A stretch of 64,000 nucleotides of DNA, taken from NCBI RefSeq assembly GCF_008370325.1, contig NZ_VNIP01000004.1, positions 434,001 to 498,000 of the forward strand. Direction: 5' to 3'. The first letter of the stretch is position 1. Each line of letters starts with the position of its first letter. The position numbers and the translations under genes are program-made. Positions 16,619 to 25,780 of the stretch are shown here, one piece after another. The notes beneath the pieces are model-generated. The model was not told the DNA's origin. It did no database searches and saw nothing but the letters and a program-made list of their open reading frames with translations. The DNA is from Martinezella tropici. GTDB taxonomy: Bacteria; Pseudomonadota; Alphaproteobacteria; Rhizobiales; Rhizobiaceae.

Positions 16619-18162
16619 CAATGGAATTTCTTGATCGCCCCACCCAGTTTGAAGAACGCACCGGGCCTGCTTATTGGATCGACGAAGCGATCTGGGGACA
16701 CCGCCTTCATGATGAGCAGTCACCGTGGCTGACATTCCTCGAATTTCTGACGGTGCTCCTGTCGGAGCACCGTGAGGGCCGGGCGCTGATCGAGGGAACG
16801 TATAACAGCCTCTCGTATAAGCCGCAGCTTCAGCTACGCCTGCGCAATCTCGTGTTCAACAATCCCCATGTGATGACGGTTCGCGCCGAAGCAGGGTCAG
16901 ACGACGAGGCGTGGTCACTTTGGCTCGATAAGATGGCGGAAACCGCGGGCGGCATCGACAAGCCTAATTTCAGGTATCTACGCGATCGCTTCGAAACGTT
17001 CGACGACTTTGCGGCCGTCTTGAACTTCCTCCAAGGCTCAGCAATCGAAGGGTCGAGCAACAAGCGGTGGAGCTCCAAATTCGTCTTCCCGTTCGGGCCG
17101 CATTCTCTGTTCGAAGACGTCAACGTCAAGCCGAACGGCAGCGTCTCGAACGATCGCCGGTTTTTCGCCCGCACCGGCGAAATCCTCTATCTCATGTTAA
17201 GCAGGAGCAAGCACGCTGACGAGCTTCGCGCCTTGCTGACGTCCCGCTTTCTGGATCAACCGGCGCCCTATGATGCAATGGCGCGCGCGCTCCAGGGGGA
17301 TGTCCAGCTCGCCAAGGCAGAACGTGGGGGTGCCTATCTGCCGTGTTCGCAGCACCTTGTCTTCGATCGGATGGCGGAAGATTGGCTTTCGATCCTGAAG
17401 CTGCCCATTCCGGGCCATGACGCTATTCCGCATCTTGTAACCACTGCTGGCCTCAATCTGCTTCTTTATCAACTCGATCGGGCAAGAGAGCTGCTTGACC
17501 GTTCTCCTGTCGAACTCGCATGCGAAATCGTCTCGCCAAAAAAGTCGGTTGTGCGGGATCTGTCAGCCGACTCCTATCAACACAACAACATGCTGCCGCA
17601 ACTCGCGATCGAGCGCTTTATCGTGCGAATTGCCGAGACGCCGGCCTGGACGGCCGCCGTTGCATCCGACGAACCCGTCTTGAGGGCCAGCGACCTGATG
17701 CAGCGCGAGTTCGGATGGCCAGACAGGGACGAAGACGAGACTGTCGGTGATCCGACGCAACTGCTTGATGAGCTGCTCAGGAAGGCCACCACCCGTCACA
17801 AACAGCACGTGGGCAAAATTCATGCGACATGGTCGCGGGCTATCGGATTGTCGTCACGTCGATCGAGCCGGCGCGTACGGTATGCACCAACCGATCGGTT
17901 GCTGAAGACCCTCGTCGTGGCCTGCGTGGACAACAGGCTCGAATTCAAAGACTTCCTGGCGCGCTTGCATCAGCGGTACGGGATCGTCATCGGAGATGCG
18001 CAGGCACGATCATTTGTCGATGCCGGGACCGCAGATCAGGAAGACTTTTCGGACAATGCCCATCGCCTTGAAGAGCGATTGGCAAGCCTGGGTCTTCTCA
18101 GACGCCTATCCGACAGCTGCGCCTATGTCGAAAACCCATTCCAGAGAGCGAGAGCCGAGTGA
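16615..18162 (+). CDS. sspG: SspG/DptG-type restriction protein
   Basis: A 515-residue protein with no catalytic motif that I recognise. It starts MTMEFLDRPTQFEERTGPAY; the frame is open for 55 codons further upstream but those lie inside sspF. The ATG at 16615 forms the ATGA overlap with the sspF stop; a second ATG at 16621 is possible. Its identity comes from its place between an SspF/DptF-type and an SspH/DptH-type gene, its length and general sequence. It likely bridges the other two proteins in the restriction complex. Confidence 0.8.
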   Translation: MTMEFLDRPTQFEERTGPAYWIDEAIWGHRLHDEQSPWLTFLEFLTVLLSEHREGRALIEGTYNSLSYKPQLQLRLRNLVFNNPHVMTVRAEAGSDDEAWSLWLDKMAETAGGIDKPNFRYLRDRFETFDDFAAVLNFLQGSAIEGSSNKRWSSKFVFPFGPHSLFEDVNVKPNGSVSNDRRFFARTGEILYLMLSRSKHADELRALLTSRFLDQPAPYDAMARALQGDVQLAKAERGGAYLPCSQHLVFDRMAEDWLSILKLPIPGHDAIPHLVTTAGLNLLLYQLDRARELLDRSPVELACEIVSPKKSVVRDLSADSYQHNNMLPQLAIERFIVRIAETPAWTAAVASDEPVLRASDLMQREFGWPDRDEDETVGDPTQLLDELLRKATTRHKQHVGKIHATWSRAIGLSSRRSSRRVRYAPTDRLLKTLVVACVDNRLEFKDFLARLHQRYGIVIGDAQARSFVDAGTADQEDFSDNAHRLEERLASLGLLRRLSDSCAYVENPFQRARAE

Positions 18163-21100
18163 ATCCTTCTGATCTCATTGGCGCCGCCGGCGCGACATCG
18201 ATCCGTTTGCGTCTTGACGCGCTCTCGCCGGAAGATGGCATGGCGCGATATCTTCTCGATCGTCTGACCGGCGAGCAGGTCGCTGCAATCACTCTGGCGT
18301 TGCTCACCGATGCGAAAGCCACTGAGCTTCTGACCATTGCGCTGCCGCGCAGCCTAGTTTCACCTTTCGGACTTCCGGATAGCGTGATGACGGACGAGCG
18401 GATGGTGGCGATCCGGCACGCCGACTATGACCGTCCCGCACTTCTTTTTGCCAACACGGATGAAGACCAAGGTGCCTCCCTCGGGGATGTGACCTTGATA
18501 GGCGCGAAACAGCTGACGGAAGAGCCGGGACCTTGGGTCGAGGCCGCTGCCGTCGGCCTTGGTCTGAGCGAGAGCCAGATCGCGACCTGGATGGCTGCGT
18601 TGAAGGGGCTGACTGCCGCCGATGACTGGACGCTCCACCAGATTGCAACCTATGTCGCCATGACCCGAACGCGTATCGAAACCGATGCGGTACCGGTCAC
18701 CGATGCACTTGGATGGGCATTGCCGGCGTTGCGCCTGCCGCGCGACAGCGGTTACTTTCTGGGGCTTGGCGAACGCGATCGCGAAGTCACGCGTCGGTGG
18801 AAAAAGCTGTTCGAAAAGCTCGTCGCCGAGCGCAAACCCCTGATGGTCAAGCAGCGTCCCAATCGCCAGCTTATCGAAAATGAAGAGTTGAGAGAGCAGT
18901 TCGCGGAGGTGCGGGACGATATCCCGGCGGAGGTCCATCCTGCCATCGATGCTTTCATTGAGGCCGCGCCAGGCTGGGGCTCAGAAGCAGAAGCGCTCAG
19001 CCTCTTCGAATGGGAGGCTGAGAGCGTTCTTCAGCTGTTTTCCGGCATTAAGCTGAAGAAAACCTCGCTCGCCCAAGAGACGATCAATTTCTTCGAGTTC
19101 ACATTTCCCGACCGACTGAGCCCAGTCGACAACGAATACCTCCGCGTTCTCAAAGGCCGATCGCTGAAGGAGACGCGTGAGGACGATCGCGAGTTCTTCG
19201 AGGCCCACAGGGATGATCTCGGGCAAGACAAAGCTCTCAGGGTCAAGTGGGAGCGCTTTGTCTTCGGTCGCCCGATCGAATGCACCGATTTCCTTGAAGG
19301 CCTGCTGCGAGTCATTGAACGTCTCTTTGGTCAGGTGCTCGGAGGCGGGTCCCGGAAGTTGAGCATTAAGTCTGCTCGGCGATCGCGTAACCAGTGGCTC
19401 GACCTCAATGCCGACGTTGGCCTGTATTTCGGCCTGCGCTACAGAGGGTTGCCGGCGCTTCTCGGCGCAGCCGTCGAATGGGACGTACCCGATCTCTTCA
19501 GCTACGAAGAACTGCTCGATCGCGCGAAAGCACGTCAGAAAAAGTACCGGCGAAACGAGTCGACGGCGCGAAGTGCCTTGCAGATCAAATTCGATGTGGC
19601 GCTAACAGCCGGACGGGAGCGGGCAACCGTTCAGCTCGTGTGGACCGGCCAGCCAGCAGCCATCGGCCTGGAACTGCCGAAAGATCTTGGCCGCCTCATC
19701 AAGCGCCCGTTTGGACGCAGCAGCGTTGCGCGTCTCTCGGTTAGTCGAAAGGGCGCTCTGCAGTCGGTGTCTCTCAACGATACGGGAACGCTGCAACCAG
19801 CCTTCGGACAGGATGCCGGAACACTTATTCCGCGCACGAGCACCGGCATCGACCTTGCGAAGCTCTTCCCAAAACTCTTGAAGGAGGCAAAGGAGGCAGG
19901 CCGGATCACGCAGGCGGGCGCTGACGACATTGCTGCGGCGTGGAAGCAATTCGCCACCATGTATACCGACGCAATTACATCCCTGCAGTCGTCCGGGTAC
20001 GCGTCTGCCATCCTCCTCACTCAGGCTGACGCCTACGGCGCCCTGCTGAACAGTTTGGCTAAGAATGCCATAGGTGATCTTAACCGCCGCGATATCTGGG
20101 AGCCGGTGCTGCGGATCGGAACGATCGAAGTACTAGGGAGCGCGCCGTCAGCCATTGTCGCACCGTGGCACCCACTGCGCTTGGCTGGTGTAGCGGCTAA
20201 AATGCGATCGGTGGCAGGCTTGGCCGGCTATCTCTTGTCGGATGTCGATGTGAACTTCGGCGACTCCCGTCTGTTTTTCAGCGATCTGCGCGACGAACTC
20301 AGCCATCCGCTCTACCCTGAAGTGGCTGTCGGCTATGACGGCAGCGAACCTGTCCTGCTCACGGAAACAAGCACGGTCAACGACTACAGCCTGGTCGAGC
20401 GGCCGGTTCGTGATCCATCCGAGGCGACCACGGACGTTGATCCATCAGAGGCCGCAAAACAGATCCGCGCTCTGCTCGAACGCTATCTCGACCTGCAGCC
20501 GCATGAGCGGTTGAATCTCAGCATCATGCTCTACAATTGCGATGCGGCCGGGTTGCCGCTCGCAACCGTGAGCGCGCTAAGTTCGGTGCAGGATCAGGAA
20601 GAGGTCCATTGCAATGTTCTGGTCCGCCATCGCGACCGGGCCCGCTTGTCCGGAGTCTACACCGAGCTGCTTGAACGATCGGAAAATGATCCCGATGCGG
20701 TAGTGGTCAGTGAGACATCGCGGAACTTCATGTCCAAGCTGCGTATCGGCGTCATGCTCGACGTTGCGGGCGGGTCAAAGTCGGGCGGAGCACGCGAGAT
20801 AGACGTGGCATTCCTGCACGACGTTGTGTCCCGTCAAGCGCGCGAACAGTGGTTTCCGGTTCCGGCTTTGCCGGATAATCCTTCGTTGCTGGAACACGTA
20901 CCGGCCCGGTGGTCGTACCGGCGGGTCACCGCCGAAGACGAACTCAAGGCGACGAGCTACCTGACGTGCCCGCGTCAGCCAGATGCTGGTTGGGCCTATA
21001 TCGACGCCGTCGCGAACGTTGTTCGGCGCCAGTCGCACGGTCCAGACGAGCACTATCTGCCGGCGCGCCAGATCTCGTTCCAGGATGGTGGCCTGAAGGG

Positions 21101-23618
21101 AATGTTCGACGAGGTGCATAAATTGGCGGAGTGGGTCGCCACCTATGACGATCTTCTCGACAAGCGGCAGCTTGCTGCCCAAGGGATCAACGTCATCCGG
21201 TATCGTCGGCAACGCACCCACGGCCGCAACATGGTCGTGTCGTCGACATCGGAGCTGCGAATACTTCACGTGCTGGTCAAGCGGCGGCTCGCGGAACTCT
21301 CCTTGGGTTTTGACGACGACCGCCTTGCAGGTCTCGCCCGACGAATGATCGAAGACGCCAATGCTATATCCGGCGATATCGTTTTGCGTGCAGCCAAACG
21401 GGGCGTTTCCGCCGGCGAGCTGATTGGTTTGGTGCTGAGCCGGGCCCTGGTCGAAGAGGAGCTTGGTGAGCGCGCAGCCGTTGCTTGGTTCCTCCTCGAT
21501 GATTATGCGGAATGGCTTGGACAGAAGGAGGAGGGTATCGCCGACATCCTTGGCATCAGCCTCTCGACAGGCGAGGATGATCTTCCGAAGCTGAGGGCAA
21601 TCGTGACTGAAGCGAAATACGTCGATCAATCCGGTTTGGCGGAGGCGAGCCGCAAGTCACGCAGTCAACTGCGACAGACTGTTGCCCGTATCGATGACGC
21701 TTTGTTTGGCGATCCCGGACGCCTCGATCGCGACCTCTGGCTTTCCCGCATCTCCGATTTGTTGCTGGACGGTACGGCAGCACTAGGTCAGGCAAACCTT
21801 CTCGAACGGGTTCGAGACGGTATTCGCCGCGGTGCTGTCCCGATCGATTTGCGCGGTTACTCGCACATTTTCGTTTCTGGCCCAGCGACTGACGGCAGTT
21901 CGTCGGGAGAGCAGGATGAGTTGCCGGAAATTCAGATGGGGCTTCAGGAAACGTTCACGCGCGAGGGGCTCCGCAAACTGATCAAGGCTTACGAGGCGAA
22001 ACAGAGCCTAACCGAACTTCGCGCCCAGCTTGGCGAAAAGCATACGTGGAACTCGGTCAGTTATCGTCACCCGGCGCCGCGGGTTGATTGGACGAAGGCT
22101 ATCAAAGAAGAGCATTCGATTGCGGGGAGCGAAAAGCCCATCAGCCATGACTATGATCAAGATGACGACGAGGGCGATCCCGAAGGCGGAATTGTTATTG
22201 AGGCCGTAGAACCGGGCACAAACGGCAATGGTTCGGTCGCCGTGAGCGGCGACGGCGGCGGTCTGTCCGGCGGGGAAATCACCCCCGCCCCAGCTTCCAC
22301 CCAAACCAAAGACGAAGACCAGCCAACCATCTCACTATCGTCTTTGACGAACAACCAACCGGGTACTCCTGCGTTACCGAGCGGCGGTACGGCTGCTCCG
22401 ACGCCCGACAAATTTCCTCGCGCCGGCGCCGAGATCGGCATTGCCGCTCTCATCGAAGCTCGCGCTCAGAAAGCGCGCGAAAACTCCGCGGACGAGCGGG
22501 AATGGTTGGACAGCACCGCACAAAAGCTGCGTTCCGCACTGCTCGGCTACAATCTCCAGGCCAAGATCGTGGGAACGCGCCTGACCCCAAACGCCGCACT
22601 CATCCGCTTCATGGGGTCGGATCGTCTGCGCGTGGAAGACATTGAAGCGAAACAATCATCTCTACTGACGACGCACGGGCTCAGGCTGATTTCGATTTCG
22701 CCATTGCCGGGCGAGATCGTCGTCGGCGTAGCGCGGCCGCAGCGACAGGTCGTTTCGCTTTGGGATGTTTGGGGCCGACGGGAAATCAATCGCAATGCCG
22801 CGGGCGTGAACACGTCGTTCGTGCTCGGCCTGAAGGAACTCGACGGCGATATCCTCTATCTGAACCTTGGTGGTCCATTCGCCGGCGGCCAACAGCATGA
22901 GCCCCACACGCTCGTCGCGGGCGCAACAGGGTCGGGGAAATCCGTGCTGATCCAAGCGCTCCTCCTCGATATCGCTGCGACCAACTCCAGTGATCTAGCA
23001 CACATCCACCTGATCGACCCGAAGATGGGTGTCGACTATGCGGCAATCGAGCGGCTGCCGCATCTGCAGGGCGGGGTGATTGTCGACCAAACGCGGGCGG
23101 TTGAAGTCATGGAGGGGCTCGTCACGGAGATGGAGCGCCGCTACGAGCTGTTCCGATCCAAGGGGGCTCGAGACATTCGAGCATTTAATTCCAAAGTCGA
23201 GCGTTCCGAGCGGCTGCCATATGTCTTTCTGGTCCATGACGAATTTGCGGAATGGATGCTGACGGAGGATTACAAGTCCGCGGTGACATCCAATGTTTCG
23301 CGCTTGGGCGTGAAGGCACGCGCCGCCGGCATGCATCTGATCTTCGCGGCGCAACGGCCCGATGCCAACGTCATGCCGATGCAGCTACGGGACAACCTCG
23401 GCAACAGATTGATCCTGAAGGTTGCGAGCGTCGGAACATCCGAAATCGCGCTTGGCATGAAAGGAGCGGAACAGCTCTTGGGGCTCGGTCATCTTGCCGC
23501 AAAACTGAGCGGCGAGCCAACTATAATCTATGCGCAAGCTCCGTTTCTTTCCGATGAAGATATCGAAGCGGCAGTTGCAGCAATATCAAACTCAAATAGT
23601 ACGGCGAGTAGCGATTAG
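18159..23618 (+). CDS. sspH: SspH/DptH-type HerA/FtsK-like ATPase
   Basis: A giant 1819-residue protein, the motor of the restriction arm. The C-terminal HerA/FtsK-type ATPase has Walker A GATGSGKS at 1588-1595, LIDPKMGVDY, and Walker B with the DE pair at 1694-1695 (FLVHDEFAEW), followed by FAAQRPDANVMP. A flexible acidic and Gly/Pro/Thr-rich linker spans about 1330-1415. The large N-terminal part has no recognised fold by eye. The GTG start overlaps the sspG stop (GTGA). Members pump or remodel DNA in phosphorothioation-dependent restriction. The next gene begins 24 bp downstream with its own ribosome binding site. Confidence 0.88.
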   Translation: MNPSDLIGAAGATSIRLRLDALSPEDGMARYLLDRLTGEQVAAITLALLTDAKATELLTIALPRSLVSPFGLPDSVMTDERMVAIRHADYDRPALLFANTDEDQGASLGDVTLIGAKQLTEEPGPWVEAAAVGLGLSESQIATWMAALKGLTAADDWTLHQIATYVAMTRTRIETDAVPVTDALGWALPALRLPRDSGYFLGLGERDREVTRRWKKLFEKLVAERKPLMVKQRPNRQLIENEELREQFAEVRDDIPAEVHPAIDAFIEAAPGWGSEAEALSLFEWEAESVLQLFSGIKLKKTSLAQETINFFEFTFPDRLSPVDNEYLRVLKGRSLKETREDDREFFEAHRDDLGQDKALRVKWERFVFGRPIECTDFLEGLLRVIERLFGQVLGGGSRKLSIKSARRSRNQWLDLNADVGLYFGLRYRGLPALLGAAVEWDVPDLFSYEELLDRAKARQKKYRRNESTARSALQIKFDVALTAGRERATVQLVWTGQPAAIGLELPKDLGRLIKRPFGRSSVARLSVSRKGALQSVSLNDTGTLQPAFGQDAGTLIPRTSTGIDLAKLFPKLLKEAKEAGRITQAGADDIAAAWKQFATMYTDAITSLQSSGYASAILLTQADAYGALLNSLAKNAIGDLNRRDIWEPVLRIGTIEVLGSAPSAIVAPWHPLRLAGVAAKMRSVAGLAGYLLSDVDVNFGDSRLFFSDLRDELSHPLYPEVAVGYDGSEPVLLTETSTVNDYSLVERPVRDPSEATTDVDPSEAAKQIRALLERYLDLQPHERLNLSIMLYNCDAAGLPLATVSALSSVQDQEEVHCNVLVRHRDRARLSGVYTELLERSENDPDAVVVSETSRNFMSKLRIGVMLDVAGGSKSGGAREIDVAFLHDVVSRQAREQWFPVPALPDNPSLLEHVPARWSYRRVTAEDELKATSYLTCPRQPDAGWAYIDAVANVVRRQSHGPDEHYLPARQISFQDGGLKGMFDEVHKLAEWVATYDDLLDKRQLAAQGINVIRYRRQRTHGRNMVVSSTSELRILHVLVKRRLAELSLGFDDDRLAGLARRMIEDANAISGDIVLRAAKRGVSAGELIGLVLSRALVEEELGERAAVAWFLLDDYAEWLGQKEEGIADILGISLSTGEDDLPKLRAIVTEAKYVDQSGLAEASRKSRSQLRQTVARIDDALFGDPGRLDRDLWLSRISDLLLDGTAALGQANLLERVRDGIRRGAVPIDLRGYSHIFVSGPATDGSSSGEQDELPEIQMGLQETFTREGLRKLIKAYEAKQSLTELRAQLGEKHTWNSVSYRHPAPRVDWTKAIKEEHSIAGSEKPISHDYDQDDDEGDPEGGIVIEAVEPGTNGNGSVAVSGDGGGLSGGEITPAPASTQTKDEDQPTISLSSLTNNQPGTPALPSGGTAAPTPDKFPRAGAEIGIAALIEARAQKARENSADEREWLDSTAQKLRSALLGYNLQAKIVGTRLTPNAALIRFMGSDRLRVEDIEAKQSSLLTTHGLRLISISPLPGEIVVGVARPQRQVVSLWDVWGRREINRNAAGVNTSFVLGLKELDGDILYLNLGGPFAGGQQHEPHTLVAGATGSGKSVLIQALLLDIAATNSSDLAHIHLIDPKMGVDYAAIERLPHLQGGVIVDQTRAVEVMEGLVTEMERRYELFRSKGARDIRAFNSKVERSERLPYVFLVHDEFAEWMLTEDYKSAVTSNVSRLGVKARAAGMHLIFAAQRPDANVMPMQLRDNLGNRLILKVASVGTSEIALGMKGAEQLLGLGHLAAKLSGEPTIIYAQAPFLSDEDIEAAVAAISNSNSTASSD

Positions 23619-23642
23619 CCGGTTAGATGAAGGAGACATAGG

Positions 23643-24890
23643 GTGGGAACGTGGAATTCAAGTCCGCATCCGATCTCAGACCTAAGGGATTGGAACTCTC
23701 TTGGACGCCTTGAATTGCGGCCTTCCTTTCAGCGCAAGGAAGTCTGGAATCCGGCCGCTCGCATCATGCTCATTGATACTATTCTAAGGCAGGTTCCAAT
23801 GCCAAAGATGTTCCTTTGGAACGAGGTTCGAAATGAACACACGCATAGGCAAGTAATTGACGGTCAGCAACGCATCTCAGCAATATTAGCGTTCCTAAGA
23901 GACGAATTCGCTCTAGACGAACCCTATTCGGGTGAATTCTTTGGGAAAAAATTTAGCGAACTTCCGAAAGAAGTAAAAGATAGTATACTTCTATACAAGA
24001 TTGACTATAACGAAGCTACTGGCTTTACGGAAGAAGAAGTACGTGAAGTTTATTCGCGTGTAAATAAGTACTCTATGCCGTTGAATAGGCAAGAGTTGCG
24101 TAGAGCCGACTTCCCAGGGAGGTTCCTTGAGCTTTCTACTGACCTCTCCCTAAACGAATTTCTCGATGCTTCACGGGTATTTACTGTCGGGCAACGAAGG
24201 CGAATGGGCGACGTGGAATTCGTGTCTGAGATTCTTGCTGGTATGCTTGAAGGGCCGCAAGATAAGAAGGGTGATCTGGACTACTTCTATTCTAGATATG
24301 CTGAATGGAAGCCTGCAGACGAGGCGAAGGTTAAACAAGCTTTCTTGGCGGTCATAGACGACCTAGAAAGAATTTTCGTTGCTGAAAAGTTGCCGTTGGC
24401 CAAGACGCGATTTAGGCAGAAATCGGATTTTTACTCTCTCTTTCTCACGATATACGAATTCCAGACTGCCGGAGAAAATCTAGCCGGCAAGAATCTTGAA
24501 CCTTTGAGGGGTGATTTGCGCTTACTTGACGCCAATATAGCGCCAGAGTCCGAGATCGATGTGTTGAGCGAGTATGCTATAAAGTGCGTGTCCCAAGCAA
24601 ATACCGTGGCGAGCCGATCTTGGCGGAAGAACTTCCTCATGGATATTTTGCAAGGAACTTATCGTGCGAGGAAACCAGACGGGACTGTGCGATTAAAGTT
24701 TGAATCTATCGCCTTTCAGTTGGAAAATGGCGGTGCTCAAGGCAAACTTTTTGAAAACTGCATTGAATGCGGCGAGCCCCAACACAATCATACGGGCGAC
24801 GGACGGGAATTAGACTGGCCGGTAGGCACCGAGGTGTTCCAAATCTCAAACGCGAGTTGGCGGATGCACGGATGCAGGACGGGTGCCTGA
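23643..24890 (+). CDS. DUF262 (ParB/GmrS-like) protein in the sspFGH operon
   Basis: A 415-residue DUF262 protein. The signature is RPSFQRKEVWNP at 27-38 and VIDGQQRISAILAFL with DGQQR at 73-77; this family hydrolyses NTPs and includes the sensor part of SspE and GmrSD. SspE is longer and ends in a DUF1524 nuclease domain, which I cannot find. The last 43 residues instead hold a Cys/His set (C373, C376, HNH at 381-383, H409, C411) that may bind zinc or be a reduced HNH. GTG start with GGAGA upstream. It is 24 bp after sspH and directly abuts the kinase gene. Codons are more A/T-rich than in sspFGH, suggesting separate acquisition. Confidence 0.8.
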   Translation: MGTWNSSPHPISDLRDWNSLGRLELRPSFQRKEVWNPAARIMLIDTILRQVPMPKMFLWNEVRNEHTHRQVIDGQQRISAILAFLRDEFALDEPYSGEFFGKKFSELPKEVKDSILLYKIDYNEATGFTEEEVREVYSRVNKYSMPLNRQELRRADFPGRFLELSTDLSLNEFLDASRVFTVGQRRRMGDVEFVSEILAGMLEGPQDKKGDLDYFYSRYAEWKPADEAKVKQAFLAVIDDLERIFVAEKLPLAKTRFRQKSDFYSLFLTIYEFQTAGENLAGKNLEPLRGDLRLLDANIAPESEIDVLSEYAIKCVSQANTVASRSWRKNFLMDILQGTYRARKPDGTVRLKFESIAFQLENGGAQGKLFENCIECGEPQHNHTGDGRELDWPVGTEVFQISNASWRMHGCRTGA

Positions 24891-25763
24891 ATGGCTTTAC
24901 TATTCTCTGGCCGCGGCGAAAATCCGGCGAAAGAAACGATAGTTATTCCGGATGAACTGCGGACTCCAATCGGAAAGACATATGAGGTTGGCGAAAGAAT
25001 CGCTGCTGGCGGAAATGGGGTTGTACATCGGTGTACCGACCTAGGAGATGGTACCGAATATGCTGTTAAGTTTCTTCTCGACCTACGAGCGCACCGGCGT
25101 AAGCGTTTTGATCGAGAAAAAACCCTCCTTCAGGGGATCCGGCATGATCATCTAATCGCATATCAAGATGCAGGAAGTATAGATGGCGAGCAGCGAAGGT
25201 CGCGTTCATCACAACCAATAAAAGATATCCCATTTATCGTCATGATGCTGGCCAATGAACCCTTGTCGTCGCTTGTAAAACGAGCTCCTGTTCCGAATGA
25301 AATTTTTCTAGCTCAGTTCCGCGGACTCGCACATGGTCTCGGCGAGCTCCATAGAAGGGCTGTTCATCGTGATATTAAACCCGACAACATCCTCGTTATG
25401 GGGGACCGTTGGGTTCTCAGCGACTACGGACTATGTGACATGTTGGATCTGCCGGGCGAAGAAAGAATGACCCCCGACTGGGAAATCGTAGGTCCGCGGT
25501 TTTGGATGTCTCCAGAAGCAAATAACCGCAGCATTGGTCGAGATGACCAGATCAACGCAGCATCCGATGTATTTCAGCTGGCGTCGGTGTTCTGGTTTGT
25601 CGTTAACCGTCGTCACCCTACAGGAGTTCTTTCTAAGGCTGACTGGAAGGGACCGGAAACGCTGTTCGATCCAATATTTAAAGCACTTCATCACAGCGCT
25701 TCAATACGACCGGCTGATGGTGAGGCCTTCGCGGCACAGATTGATGACGCAATTCTAGGGTAA
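24891..25763 (+). CDS. Eukaryotic-like Ser/Thr protein kinase
   Basis: A 290-residue soluble kinase domain with all key elements: Gly-rich loop AAGGNGVVH (38-46), ATP-anchoring K60 in YAVKFLL, catalytic loop HRDIKPDN (159-166), DYG (178-180) in place of DFG, and SPEA (207-210) for the APE motif. No membrane segment or extra sensor domain is present. Its ATG follows immediately after the TGA of the DUF262 gene, so the two are cotranslated. It ends 17 bp from the sspD stop on the other strand. The kinase likely phosphorylates a partner in this locus or a host target; substrate unknown. Confidence 0.9.
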   Translation: MALLFSGRGENPAKETIVIPDELRTPIGKTYEVGERIAAGGNGVVHRCTDLGDGTEYAVKFLLDLRAHRRKRFDREKTLLQGIRHDHLIAYQDAGSIDGEQRRSRSSQPIKDIPFIVMMLANEPLSSLVKRAPVPNEIFLAQFRGLAHGLGELHRRAVHRDIKPDNILVMGDRWVLSDYGLCDMLDLPGEERMTPDWEIVGPRFWMSPEANNRSIGRDDQINAASDVFQLASVFWFVVNRRHPTGVLSKADWKGPETLFDPIFKALHHSASIRPADGEAFAAQIDDAILG

Positions 25764-25780
25764 TCGCCCCGCCCCCATAA

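Noticed and set aside
20775..21629. A 284-codon frame on the minus strand inside sspH.
   Set aside because: It is antisense to a well-supported coding region and shows no protein-like pattern.
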